Assembly: GCA_026874595.1 (NCBI GenBank)
Contig: CM049320.1
Span: 45,830,714-45,894,713 of the forward strand
DNA from: Sipunculus nudus
Taxonomy: Eukaryota; Annelida; Sipuncula; Golfingiida; Sipunculidae
Reading direction: 5' to 3'
DNA length: 64,000 nt
Each line of letters starts with the position of its first letter. Position 1 is the stretch's first letter. Both the position numbers and the translations under genes were made by a program. Below are positions 43,976 through 55,390 of this stretch, in pieces. The notes beneath the pieces are model-generated. The model made no database searches. It saw only the letters and a program-made list of their open reading frames with translations, and was not told where the DNA came from.

Positions 43976-46900
43976 GAGACTCGTCGTCTGTACGTTAACC
44001 CTAGCTAACTCAAAAACGGCAGCAGCTAGCATCACCAAATTTTTTTGCAAATAATCAGTCATCTGAAAAACTCTAATGGATTTTGTTTATTTTCTTTTTC
44101 TAACTGTATTTTCTTAGATTTTATAGGGAAAAGCTAAAATAAGGTTTTAAAATCTTCTTCTCTGAAAATGTCCAGCCAAATGTCCCATATTTCACAGAAA
44201 TGATCCCTGGAACAATTTCAGGTTATCTTTGGTTAATACTGACAAGAATGCTTTTAAAAGCTTTTAAAAAATTATATTTATGATTTAAGTTATTCATCAT
44301 ACCAGCCAATGTTACAAACATGAATTTTCAGCTCTGTTTGCCTTAAAAAACAACTGTACATGGATTATAAATTATTGGTATCACTACACAGAAATGATCC
44401 TCGGGTAATGCTTTCTGAAGTTTATTCAAATGGTCTCAGTTCAGTGACTTTTGGCTGAGTTATGGGAAGCTGAATTTAGTCATATGCCATAACAGCCCAT
44501 TTTTGCTCAGTTGCTACAAAGATCTTCTTCTCAAAATCCACTGGGCCAAATTCTTAAATCTCACACATTAATTATCCTTAGATGTTGATATTTCAAGTTT
44601 GTTCAAATGGTTTTGGTTCAGTGATTTTTGGCTGAGTTATTGGAAGCTTAACTTTGCCATTTTGCTTTATTTTCCCATATGAGTTATAAACCTGCAAAAC
44701 GTTTTTTGACTGACGCCACTGAGGCCAATTTTACAAGAATAATCCCCTGAATAATTCTTATAATAATTGTCTTTTATGGTTCCAAAGAATGAATTTTGGC
44801 TGATTAATAAAGATTGAATTGAGTCATTTTACCATATATATTAGCTGTGTGAAGCAGATACATCTAGCCTGGAACCAGTTTATCAGCATCCGAAACATAA
44901 TGCCTCTAGACATTTAGATTTCAGGTTATCTTTCGTTAATATTGACAAGAATTTTTTAAAACTTTTAAAAAATGAAGATTTATGATTTTAGATATTCCTC
45001 TTGCCAGGTAATGTTTACAAGCACAGGTATACGTTAACCCATACTATTTCGAAAACGACTGGAGCTAGCATCATGAATTTTAATGTAAAAAATTAGCAAT
45101 CTGAAAAAAATCTGCATTTTCTTAGATTTTACAGAGAAAAAGCTAAAAAAAAACCTTTAAAAATCTTCTCCTCTGAAACGATCAAGCCAATTTGTTCAAT
45201 ATTTCACAGAAATAATCTTTTATACCATCTCTCTCAAGTTTTTTCAAATGGTTCAAGTTCTGGGAATTTTGGCCGAATTACAGGAAGTTGAACCTAGTCA
45301 TCTGTCCAAAAAAGCATACTAAAATGACAATCTCAGAAACCGCCAGAGCTATCATCACCAAATTTTATGCCAGTGTTGGTCACCTGTGTCATATATGAAA
45401 TTCAGGTATTGGTGGCCCCACCTGCATTTACCTTTTTTTTATACAGGGGTCATTGGTCATCTGTATATCAACCCATAATTTCTCAGGAATTGCAGGAGCT
45501 ACCATCCCCAGATTTTATGCAATTATCTGTCACATATCAAATAATGTCGGACTCAGCTTATGTTTTTTGCTATCTGCATTTACTTAGATTTTATAGGGGA
45601 AAAGCTGAAAAACCTTTAAAAGTCTTCTTGCAAACGTTCCAGCCAAATTGTTCAATATTTTACAGAAATGATCCCAGAGGCAAGCACTCTCAAGTTTGTT
45701 CAAATGGTTTGCATTTGATGAATTTTAGTGGAGTTAAATGAATTTGAACGGTCATTTGGCCAAGTAAGCATACTGACATAGTTATCTCAGAAATGACAGA
45801 AGCTAGCATTACCAAGTATTGTGCAAATGTTGGTCACATGACTCATATTTGAAGTTGCAGATTTTAATGTGCCAACTACATTGACCTGTTTTTTTATGGG
45901 CAAAAACCTCATAATTTTAGCCTCTTTCAGCTAAAAATTTTTATGATGAAACTGTCAAGTTGAATCAATCAATTTTTCAAAAGAATTATCGTAGGACATG
46001 GTTTTTTCAATCATATCAGAAAAACTTAAGTTGGTCTTATGGCCATTATTATGTCTAACTCAAACTGAGGACTGCAAATTTGTTCTTCTACAAAATTATT
46101 GTTTCAATTATAACTTCTGTTACATGGCACAAAAATTATTCTTAGGTGGCCTTTGTTCAAGTTTACTTGAATGATTTTTGGCAGAATTATTAGACCTTTT
46201 ACAATGAAAGAACTGAATCTTTTATTTTTCTAGATATTATGATAAAAAGTTTATAAATATTTCAGCTTGAAAAAAAGCATTTTAGCCAAATTCTTTCAGT
46301 ATGTGTGAACAGATTTGCCAACAGGCCAAGATTGTGTCTGTATATTTACATAGGTTAAGAAACTGCCAACTGTTTCAGATTTGGCAATAGATCAAGAGTT
46401 CATTCAGTGCAGCCAGATATAGGTCAAGAGTTCAGTCAGTGCAGCCAAGCACAAGGCATGTGATCCCCTCATGGGTGACATGTGAACACCTCATGGGCAC
46501 CATGTGATCACCTCATGGGTGTCATGCCCCTCAGGGCTACATGTGGAGCCAATCTGTTTATAGCTTTGGCAGACTGCCAGCTGTATCAGATTAGGCAACA
46601 GGTCAAGAGTTCACTCAGTGCAGCCAGGTACAGGTCAAAAGTTCACCCAGTCTAGCCAGGTGCAGGTCATGAGTTCACTCAGTGCAGTAGCCTGAGCTAG
46701 CAAATTTGTCACAGTTCACTCGGGGCAATAGCCTTTCTCACCTAAGCGTGGTCAGCCCCATGCATCAGACTTAAGGTAAGTTTGATGTATTGGCCTAATA
46801 TTTTGACCTATCTATGTGTCTTTGATGGGTTTTTCGTTCACAAGACAGGTGTCACCACCTACAATGACATTTGCACAGTGTGTGTCCCTGCTTATTTCTC

Positions 46901-48374
46901 AGGAGGGGTTTGATATATCAGTCTGAACTTGGGCATATGTATATATCTCTGAAACCTTCTTGTATACAAGACTGGTGGTGCCAGCTCCAATCATTTTTAG
47001 CTCAGCTGACTGTAAGTCAACTGAGGTATAGGAATGGCGCTTTGTCCGTCGTCAGTCTGGACATCCGGCCATCCGTTAGCAGGGCACAAATAATAACAGC
47101 TGGTCATAGAAACTTCTTAGTGAACATTCCGGGTCAATTAAAAATTTCCTTGGAAACCTGAAATAAGGTCACTGCGACCTTTTTCGTTCGAGCTATGGGG
47201 CTTGAAAGTACCCCCCAGAATAGTAAAAAATTTGATACAAAACCTCCAATATCTTGATAATTAATGCATGGTTTGTCATGGATTTTGCCTTGAATATTGA
47301 CTATGACTAGTTTTGTCAGTTCCCGAAACGTGGTGGTTTTCCTATTTGAACAAATATTTTTCTATTTATTTAATATAAAATGACAACAATCATGTTGGTT
47401 TCTCAGCTGTCATTACATGTGGTGTCCCAAAACCTGGTGTGTTTATTGATCACAAGTGGATGCCCTTTACTAATCACCCTGTCTGTCAGTCTGTCTGTTT
47501 GTATGTCTGTCTCTCTGTCAATCTGTCCATCCACACAAATTAGTTTCCAGATGATAACTCCAGTTAAGTTTGATATATTGGTTTCAAACTTAACTTATAA
47601 ATGGCCCACCACTAAGAAATGTGTATGCATTTGAAGCCAAACTTTTCATCGCAAACCTTCCATCTACAAGATATTGCTAACCTGCCACTAGGGGAAGATT
47701 CTGTTTGATTTTTGGGTCAAAGGTCAAGGTCACAGGGCCCATCCATTCACAAATTAGTTTATGGATGATAATTCTGCTTTGGATAGACAGACTGGCTTCA
47801 AACTTGATTTAATAATGACCAACCACATATGTAAATTCATTTTGATTTTCAGGGTCCAGCTATCTAAGTTGAAGGTCACAGAAGCCACATCTTTAAAAAG
47901 ATTGTGGATGCACTGTAAATCAAATTTTTCATCCTGAACTTTCCAACATTCACACATGGCTTGCTTGCCCAAAGTGAGGAAATCTGTAGAATTTGAGGTT
48001 ATCTGGTCAGAGGTCAAGGTCACTTTTTAAAAGATTGTTACAATATTCCTAATGCTGCAGGTTCAAGGATATTAAGTTCTAAGATTTTTTGGTTACAAGG
48101 TCATTGGTTAAGATCACAGGACTGTCATTCTGAAAAATTTCTTTCAAAATATCCTTATAGACAAATTCAACTCAGTGTTGAGACCCATGGGTCCATAGTT
48201 GTGTTGTGTGCACCCATGCCAGAATTTCAGCAGTGATGTTTGTGTAATTATTTCTTATTCAAAATGTTTAGTACCTGCATTGTTCATATACATGAGAAGT
48301 CATGGTCCAGCATTGAAGCATTATACCTGGTGTATTTCCCAATACACAGGTTCGCATTAGGCCTGTAGGCCTTG
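43976..48374 (+). mobile_element. Family C composite ending at 48374, with nested B
   Basis: C-type sequence with rearranged blocks: the 5' interior restarts near 43983 and 45028. It runs on through the minisatellite at 46390-46700 and, after the nested B element (46999-48198), to the terminal GCATTAGGCCTGTAGGCC and TTG at 48374. The 46041-46060 segment preserves the empty site for D2. At least two C copies are probably merged here. Confidence 0.5.
46999..48198 (+). mobile_element. Family B element, compact 1.2 kb copy
   Basis: It starts AGCTCAGCTGACTGTAAGTC, then AACTGAGGTATAGG. It ends actcagtgttga, palindrome GACCCATGGGTC at 48182-48193, CATAG, then TT. It interrupts ccaatcattttt / gtgttgtgtgcaccc of family C with two extra T. 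The interior contains a tgtctgtctg run, a nuclear-receptor-like composite at 47714-47732 and the empty site of C1 at 48019-48035. It is the cleanest uninterrupted B in the window. Confidence 0.75.
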
Positions 48375-49642
48375 TTAATAAAAAAAAGCTGTAAAGCATT
48401 TTGTATTGGGAAAATTAATTTCAAAGTCATTTCAAGTAGGGCCACTTTTGTGAACAGATGGCAGCACTTGGTTTACCAAGTGGCGGATTGCCAGTGCCTT
48501 GATGTTGGCCATTAGCAAAGATGATGTCAGCTCTGTAAATAGTTTTGGCACAGAGGCAGGATTGAAAAAGTGCAGCCAGGTATAGGTCAAGAGTTCACTC
48601 AGTGCAGTAGCTGCATTCTGTTTATAGCTTTGGCAGACTGCTCACTGCATCAGATTTGGCGCCAAAGGTCAGTCTGGATCAATTTATAGCTTTGGAAGAC
48701 TGCCAACTGTGCCAGATTATGTACCAGATCAAGGTTCCCTCAGTGCAGCCAGGTACAGGTCAAAAGTTCTCTCAGTTTAGGCAGGTACAAGTCAAGAGTT
48801 CACTCAGTGCAGTAGCTTGAGGCAGCAATTTGTCACATTTCACTCGGGGGCAACTGCCTTACTCACCTAAGCCTCGTCAACTCAAGGGAAGTTTGATGTA
48901 TTGGCCTGATATTTTGACCTGTCTATGCATCTTTGATAGTATTCTCATTTACAAGACAGGTGGTGCCACCTACATTGACTTTTGCAGTGTATGCTCATGC
49001 TTATTTTCTACAGAGGAATTTGATACATCAGTCTAAAATTGGGCATTTTTATACATATCGGGTAGCTTTATCTTGTCAAGACTTGTGGCGCCACCTACAA
49101 TAATCTTTGCACAGTGTATGTCCCTGCTTATTTCGCAGGAAGGGTTAGACATATGAATATAAACTTATTTAATGTACATGGATCGTACAAATAGTTATTA
49201 TAACTAATCGCGTCACTCTTCATGGCTCAGGTGGTGGGGTTCGTTAGTCTGCAAGGGTGGAGGAAACCCAGAGAAAAAACCGGCCTTGGACCGGCAACCA
49301 CAATCCACTCTCATGGCCACGCCTGGAATCGAACCTGGGTCGCCAGCAGAGAGAGCAAAGCGTTTTACCACTCAGCTGTCCAGGCCCCTACGTCTGACAT
49401 TGGGCATATGTATTTATCTCTTTGTTGTTTACAAGACTGGTGGTGCCAGCTACAATCATGTTTTTTGTTGTGTGCACCCATGCCTATCACAGAATTGAGT
49501 AATTGTTTCTTGTTCAAAGTGTTTAGAACTTGCATTGTTCATATACATGTTTCACATGTTCTTGAAAATAATGGCCCAGCATTGAAGCATTATACCTGGT
49601 TTAATCCCATTGCACAGGTTTGCATTAGGCCTGTAGGTCTTG
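48375..49642 (+). mobile_element. Family C 3' part, interrupted by a tRNA-derived SINE
   Basis: It runs from the aaaagctgtaaagcattttg segment to the terminal GCACAGGTTTGCATTA, hairpin GGCCTGTAGGTC and TTG at 49642. A SINE in opposite orientation sits at about 49150-49392. The 5' part is missing because the preceding C copy was inserted or rearranged there. Confidence 0.6.
49150..49392 (-). mobile_element. tRNA-derived SINE
   Basis: Read on the minus strand, the head has an A-box-like ACAGCTGAGTGG (49368-49379) and a perfect B box GGTTCGATTCC (49325-49335) at tRNA-like spacing, preceded by GGGGCCTGG. The body contains ggtttcctccaccc, a phrase seen in several tRNA-derived SINE families. It ends in AT-rich sequence near 49150. 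It interrupts family C text (gacatat / gtctgacattgggc). The pol III boxes look intact, but transcription cannot be judged. Confidence 0.7.
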
Positions 49643-51384
49643 TTATGTTTTCTATATAACCTAGAGAGAACACACAATTCAAGTTTAACATTGAGGGATT
49701 TAATTTCAATTAAGGATTGAAGTAATTAGAAATATAATGATATTAAGGCTTTCATTTTATAGGAATGTTTAATTAATATAACTGGTTTATCCACAATGAA
49801 AATTGCCAAAAACCGTAGTATTCTCTGTAAATTGTACATATAAAGGTTCAATACTGTGTGATTACTTTACACCTACTAATGATTTTGAATTTAGAAGATG
49901 ATTATTGAAGCATACAATGTTCTATATAGTACAACTAATATATAATGCGATACCAATTTGTCTATGAGACATTCATTAAGACGAGATAGAGAACATACAG
50001 TCCTTGTCATAATAATAAGAAAAACTTTGTAGCTGCTTACTTAATGCTGGGGGAAATTGGGCTTGGGCAACATGCACTGGCATAATTTTAAAAAAGATAA
50101 AACATCACTGTTTTACTGGAATAAAATTTAAAGCCTAAACCTTTAAATCGGGACTGCATATTTTTATCTAAACTTATAAATGGGACAGAAAGATACTTAC
50201 CAAGCAAGGTAGAAAGACTGGTCTTGGGAATGGGTTGCTCTTCACCTGGGTAGCCGACACTGTCGTAAAACCAACCCCAAGGTGAAAAAGAAGCCATACC
50301 CTTGCCTCCCACAATGGACAGGCATAAGGGTCCACTGCTCAATGGAAAGAGGAGGAATTTCTTATTCATAGATTAATACAGGCTACAGAAGGCAGGGTAG
50401 AAACCCTGCTTTGTGATTTGTTTTGGGGCATCTCTATATTGACTGTCAATCATTGTTGATGCCCCACCCCTGGCCAACTGAGGTCCAGTTCAAAGGACAA
50501 AAATGTTAAAACGTAATGGTTCTCCTTGAAGGTTGTAAGATAACATGTAAGAACAATGGAACACTGGAGAAAATGGAATGACCTGTTAATAACTGACACC
50601 TGACTGTTAAGTGTGAATACCTATTTAAAGTAGCCATATGATAAAATAATAATACAATAATATGTGCTAAACTTATGACTTACCCTGTGCTAGAAATCCT
50701 TTTAACAACAACAGTGTTCTGTACAAGCGTGTCTGCGACGTGTGTGCACAGCTCGATACGGAGTAACTGCGTGTTACATGTGCACAAGACCAAGAGCTAA
50801 TGAGGAATGACTACTTCCGAGCAGGTAGTTAGTGACCAGTTATAGAATGCACGATAGTTGATAGCACAGAGTTACTTAGTATACAATAATACAGTTCTGG
50901 CTACCGCAAAGTTAAATAAAATGTGAAGATCTATTCAATTAAACCGTAAAATACTCGCCCACTAAAATAAATTCCGTCCCGGAAATAAATATACATATAC
51001 ATACATAGTATTCTGCATACTATACAAAATGGTATACAAACATGGTGTTCACATCAGTATCAGTTGTTACATTAGTCCGTAGTTTTCAAGAGGGGAATTC
51101 CTTCTAAAGAGATACACCATATGCTAGAACAACATAATGACAGCAAAAACAACATGCATGCATGACTGTCATACCATATGCTAGATCAACATTATGATAG
51201 TAAGAACCATATCACATCATAAATTACTAGCATATATAACATCGAAGTGATCACTTATCCTATACAATAATGATAATATACCACAAAAACTAGCTGCTGC
51301 GAACCAATTCAATAATGGCCGCAGTCAAGGTTGGTATTTCGGACGGAAAACTCTCTTTGGCTTGCATTAGTAAATGTGTATTTT
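49643..51384. other. Non-repetitive stretch, possible remnant of Gypsy LTR/UTR
   Basis: It shows no match to A-D. A minus-strand ATG frame of 93 codons (50088-50369) begins MNKKFLLFPLSSGPLCLSIV and is crossed by a strong donor-like word, ttggtaagtatc, at about 50190-50201. I do not recognise it. Because the Gypsy integrase ending near 51385 reads leftwards, part of 50500-51380 could be its untranslated region and LTR, but no second LTR copy is present to confirm that. Confidence 0.3.
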
Positions 51385-52960
51385 ATCTGTAAATTTAGTG
51401 GTGCTAATGTGTGATAAACTGTAATCTTCAGGTTTATATCTCTCAGGTGGCTTGCGATTCCTGAATGACCTACGAGGGGTCAGACATGGACGCTCAGGTT
51501 GACAGGTCGTAGTTCGAGCTCGAGGAATCGTTGGATCACATTTTATGCTTTCCGTTTAGTTGATGGGGTCGGGTTGTTCTTCATCAGTTTCTTCAGTCTT
51601 ACTTATTTCAGGTTCATGATGTTGATCTTCAGCCCTATCACTCACTTTGTCACTTTCAGGAAAGTTTTCGATAACATCAGGAATATTGGCATCTCCATCT
51701 CTTATCGGACTAGTTCCTTCAGTATTAGTTATGTTATCGTCAATTTCAGTGTCATTATTCTGAGTGTCAACGTTGTGTGGTACAAATTCTGATGCTGAAG
51801 GGTTTAGCTCTGTTTCTGTTAACATGAAATCTTCCTCTGATTCATCCTTGTATTCTGACTCACCAGAATCAGAATCTCTTTTAGTGACGATCCTTTTCTG
51901 GTGTTTCTTGGAGTCTGACTGATCACAAACAGGTAACAGTGGTATTGTCGCTAGCGAAAGCAGCATGTTTCTGCGCAAAGTCCTCTTTTGGCCTTTTCCA
52001 TCTTCTTTTCTAACAACGTAAACTGGGATCTCTTCATTCGGCTGTTCCTCCACGATGTAATCCTCTTTCTCCCAGTGATCCACCAGTTTGTGCCCCCATT
52101 TGAACGCGAAATTCTTTACCAAAACCCCAATCTCCTTGGTTTAATAGCGTTTCTCGGACATTCAAATCATATCGCTCTTTCGATCGATCTTTTAGCAGCT
52201 TTCTAAGATTCAGTACGGGCAATGTCATAAGCATACATCATCCTTTCCTGGAAATCACGTACAAACTCAGTTGGGCATAGTTCTTTTTCTTCTTTCTGAT
52301 ATATCCCTAGCGCTAAATCCACAGGTAGTCTATGGTGTCTGCCAAACAGGTAGAACGGCGATAATCTGGTACCTTTTTGCTTTTTGGCAATATAGGCGTG
52401 GACCAAACTCGGAACGTAGGATTTCCAATCGGCCTTTTGGTCTTCCGAAAGTGTACCAAGCATCTGCAGCAGAGTTCTATTAAAGCGCTCGCATATCCCA
52501 TTTCCTTTGGGATGATAAGGAGTGGTACGGCTCTTCATTATCCAAGCAATCTTGCAGAGGTTCCTAATGAGTGCGGATTCGAAATTCCGATCCTGGTCAC
52601 TGTAAATTCTAGTTGGGAAACAGTAATGTACTAAAAGATTATCAAAAAAGGCACGAGCAGTTGTGTAAGCAGTTTGGTTCTTTGTTGGGATGGCTTTGGC
52701 ATATCTTGTAAAATGATCCGTGATAACTAAAATGTTGAAAATTCTGCCTTTGACTCTTCCAAGGACAAATAATCTATACAGATGAGTTCCATGGGATAGG
52801 TTGATGTCGTTTTCCCGATGGATGCACATAACTTGGATCTTCATCTTAACATCCCTTGCCATCCTTAGCCTGAGAATCTGGAATGCACAAGGTCGATTAG
52901 GCGCTCATAGTCAAGGTGTCCACTATCATCATGGAGGCCTTTGACATCTAGGAAGTATAA
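51385..52960 (-). pseudogene. Ty3/Gypsy integrase (zinc-binding remnant, core, C-terminal domain), broken
   Basis: Reading leftwards, 52960-52862 keeps part of the HHCC zinc-binding domain (GLHDDSGHLDYERLIDLV), which ends in a stop and frameshift. The core follows with D in ITDHFTRYAKA, D in YSDQDRNFES and E in GNGICERFNRT. The last two are 35 residues apart, so the catalytic triad is complete. The frame is lost near 52203 and regained at 52122 with a Gypsy C-terminal domain (VKNFAFKWGHKLVDHWEKED), followed by an acidic tail. A further frameshift near 51545 precedes an RRSFRNRKPPERYKPED end. Integrase inserts retrotransposon cDNA; this copy cannot be translated whole. Confidence 0.85.
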
Positions 52961-53029
52961 ACTGATATCTAGTTTGGCCTGAAATGGTACAGCGACGGTA
53001 AAGAACATCATCTCTCAAACACAGTCGAT

Positions 53030-54880
53030 CCCACTCTTAAAAAAGTATCCTACAGTCTGGCAGCTTACAAACCTGCAAAGACGATAATAGCTGAACTTCA
53101 TAACGTAAGAGATGAAATCCCAGCGGCAGACCAAGCACCACCTACTAGTGAGTCTCAAGGCGACCCTTACATTGACCTTTCAGCAGCATGTTTGTCAGAT
53201 GATGAGAAGAAACGTGCAGAAGAGTTTTTCTCTCGATGGGACCTGTATTTTCAATCGGGGATGAGCAGCTTGGTCACACTGATACTGTTGTACATAGGAT
53301 TCGCCTTACTGATGACACGCCGTTTAAAGAACAAACAAGGCGTATTCCTCCTGCTATGTTCGAAGAAGTTAAGCAAGATTTGCGTGGTGTGCTTGATGCA
53401 GGCGTGATCTGTGAGTCTAAAAGTCCCTGGCTGTCCAACATAGTTTGCGCTCGGAAGAAAGATGGAGGTCTGTGCATCGACCACAGGAAGCTGAATGCGC
53501 GAACAAAGCTGGATGCTTATGCCTTATCACGGATCGACGAAACGTTAGACATACTAGCAAAGGCCAAGATCTTCTCCACGGTGGACTTACGCAGTGGATA
53601 TTAGCAAATCGATATAGCAGAGTAGGATAAGGAAAAGACCGCGTTCTCTGTTGATCGTCTTGGGTTCTACGAATATAACAGAATGGCGTTCGGTTTGACC
53701 AGTGCCACAGCGACATTTCAAAGATTAATGGAGAAATCCCTTAGTGATTCGAACTCAAAGGAGTGCTGCGTCTATCTAGATGACATTCTTGTATTTTCTT
53801 CAACGGTTGAAGAACACGAGCTGTCTAGATAAGGTATTCCAGCGCCTTCAGGATAACGGTCTGAAACTTAAGCCTCCCAAGTGTAGCTTCGAGAGGGAGA
53901 GCGTAAACTACCTTGGTCACGTCATATCTGCTGATGGTGTCCATACAGACCCGGACAAAATAGAAGCACTATACAAGTGGCCAGTCCCCAGAACGATCAA
54001 AGAGATTCGACAATACCTAGGCTTCACCGGTTACTACCGTACAAAAGTAATGCCAGTATTGCAAAACCCTTGACGACTCTCTTAAAGGGAATCGGCCGTG
54101 ATGAGGTAGGAAAATTCCAATCCACCCTACTAGAATGGAATTCCGCTGCTCAAGACGCCTTTGACAAACTGAATTGCTTGCTGTCGGAAACCAGCAGTGT
54201 TAGGCTATGCGGATTACAGTCTGCCATTTACTCTTCATACTGATGCATCTGCAGATGGTTTGGGGCCGGTCTTGTACCAGAACCGAAATAGAATTGACCG
54301 AGTGATCGCTTAAGCAAGCCATGGCTTGAATAAATCGGAAAGTACTTATGCATCTCTCAAGCTTGAATACCTGGCACTGAAGTGGGCGGTCTGTGAAAAG
54401 TTTCATGATTACCTCTACGGCAGACCATTTGAACTTTTCACGGAAAACAATCCACTGACATACTTACTGACCACCGCGAAGCTGGATGCAATTGGTCACC
54501 GATGGCTAGCATCGAATTCACCATCCACTACCGCTCAGGGAAGAAAAACGTCGACGCTGATGCCCTTTCCCGGATACCGAGATCGATCCAAATAAGTTCT
54601 CAATCCATGCAGGCAGTATTCCACAGTCATCAAACCCAAGTTCTCGCGGAATCAGTCTGTTTATCCCAGTCACCTGCTTTACCTAGCATGGATCCGGTGA
54701 CAGATGGTGAGATCTCCAATATCATCGATGGCCAATGGGCTAGATACCAGGCAGCTGATGACATCATTGTGCTTGGTTCTTTTCAGCGGGGGAGGAGGTC
54801 GATAGACGGTCCCACGACAAAAATTTTGGTACAGCCAGCAGGATTTACAAAATTCAGATGACAGAAAAAAACAAATGAAT
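53030..54880 (+). pseudogene. Ty3/Gypsy reverse transcriptase and RNase H, broken
   Basis: Opposite strand to the integrase next door. The RT begins in the SGDEQLGHTDTVVHRIRL region near 53240 after a frameshift. It shows KKDGGLCIDHRKLN, the first catalytic aspartate in STVDLRSGY, and YLDDILVF at 53773. Two TAG stops (53602, 53623) and frameshifts near 53815, 54050 and 54215 interrupt it. The connection region has NYLGHVISADGV and YLGFTGYYR. RNase H keeps FTLHTDASADGLG and KLEYLALKWAV, but TDNNPLT has become TENNPLT. It ends DADALSRIP and a linker at 54600-54870. Integrase does not follow on this strand. It is a dead copy. Confidence 0.88.
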
Positions 54881-55262
54881 GGTTTGTGAAGTCAAGGTGC
54901 AATTTTGCTAGGTGGCAGGCATTGTCATGAGAAGAAGAAAGACGATTTGCTGGATGTTTGCACAGCATAGCAACAACTTCCACGTAAACTGAAATGCATT
55001 CCTGATTGAAAGTGTGCAGCTGATGAGTTTGGTGTTTTTGGAAAAGGGTCCTTTCGGGATATTACCATGTTCACTTCATGTAGATAACAGCAGGATTACA
55101 AGGAGTGTCGCTGGCGATACAGCCCTAGAGAACGATTGCGGAAAGGTTTGGTATGGATTGTGAAGATTACAGGCGTAACCAGAAGTAATCATCAGTTTAT
55201 TACAAGTGACTTTGAGTGACATGTTTCATATTTCAAGTTAATCGTGTGCTCTTTTGTTTAAA
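54838..55262 (+). repeat. Left arm of a 420-bp inverted repeat
   Basis: About 80 percent identical by eye to the reverse complement of 57537-57962, from ccagcaggatttacaa through gaagtcaag, gcattgtcatgagaagaag, gatttgctggatgtttgca and gatgagtttggtg to ttttgtttaaac. It flanks the gag-integrase fragment on its left. The identity of the repeated unit is unknown. It could be the end of an undetermined transposon or two opposite copies of one repeat. Confidence 0.7.
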
Positions 55263-55390
55263 CAACTTGCACAGTGAAAAAAAATCAAATTTAGGGTTAC
55301 TGTGGAGTTAAAGGAAACCACATTGTGGGACTGGGTTAGTTGTTAGCTCAGGACTAGGTGCAGTCAGTCGTACAGTCGTTGCAAAACCCC

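Noticed and set aside
50190-50350. Plus-strand gatacttacc resembles the 5' end of U1 snRNA
   Set aside because: Only the first nine or so bases fit; the rest lacks U1 stem-loops and the Sm site. It is better read as a splice donor on the minus strand.
51052-51071. Possible LTR edge (tgttaca complement) left of the 51.4 kb integrase
   Set aside because: Without a second copy in the window or a polypurine tract next to it, the boundary cannot be supported.
51499-51792. Plus-strand frames opposite the integrase acidic tail and others inside the Gypsy remnants
   Set aside because: They are antisense shadows of recognised retrotransposon coding sequence.
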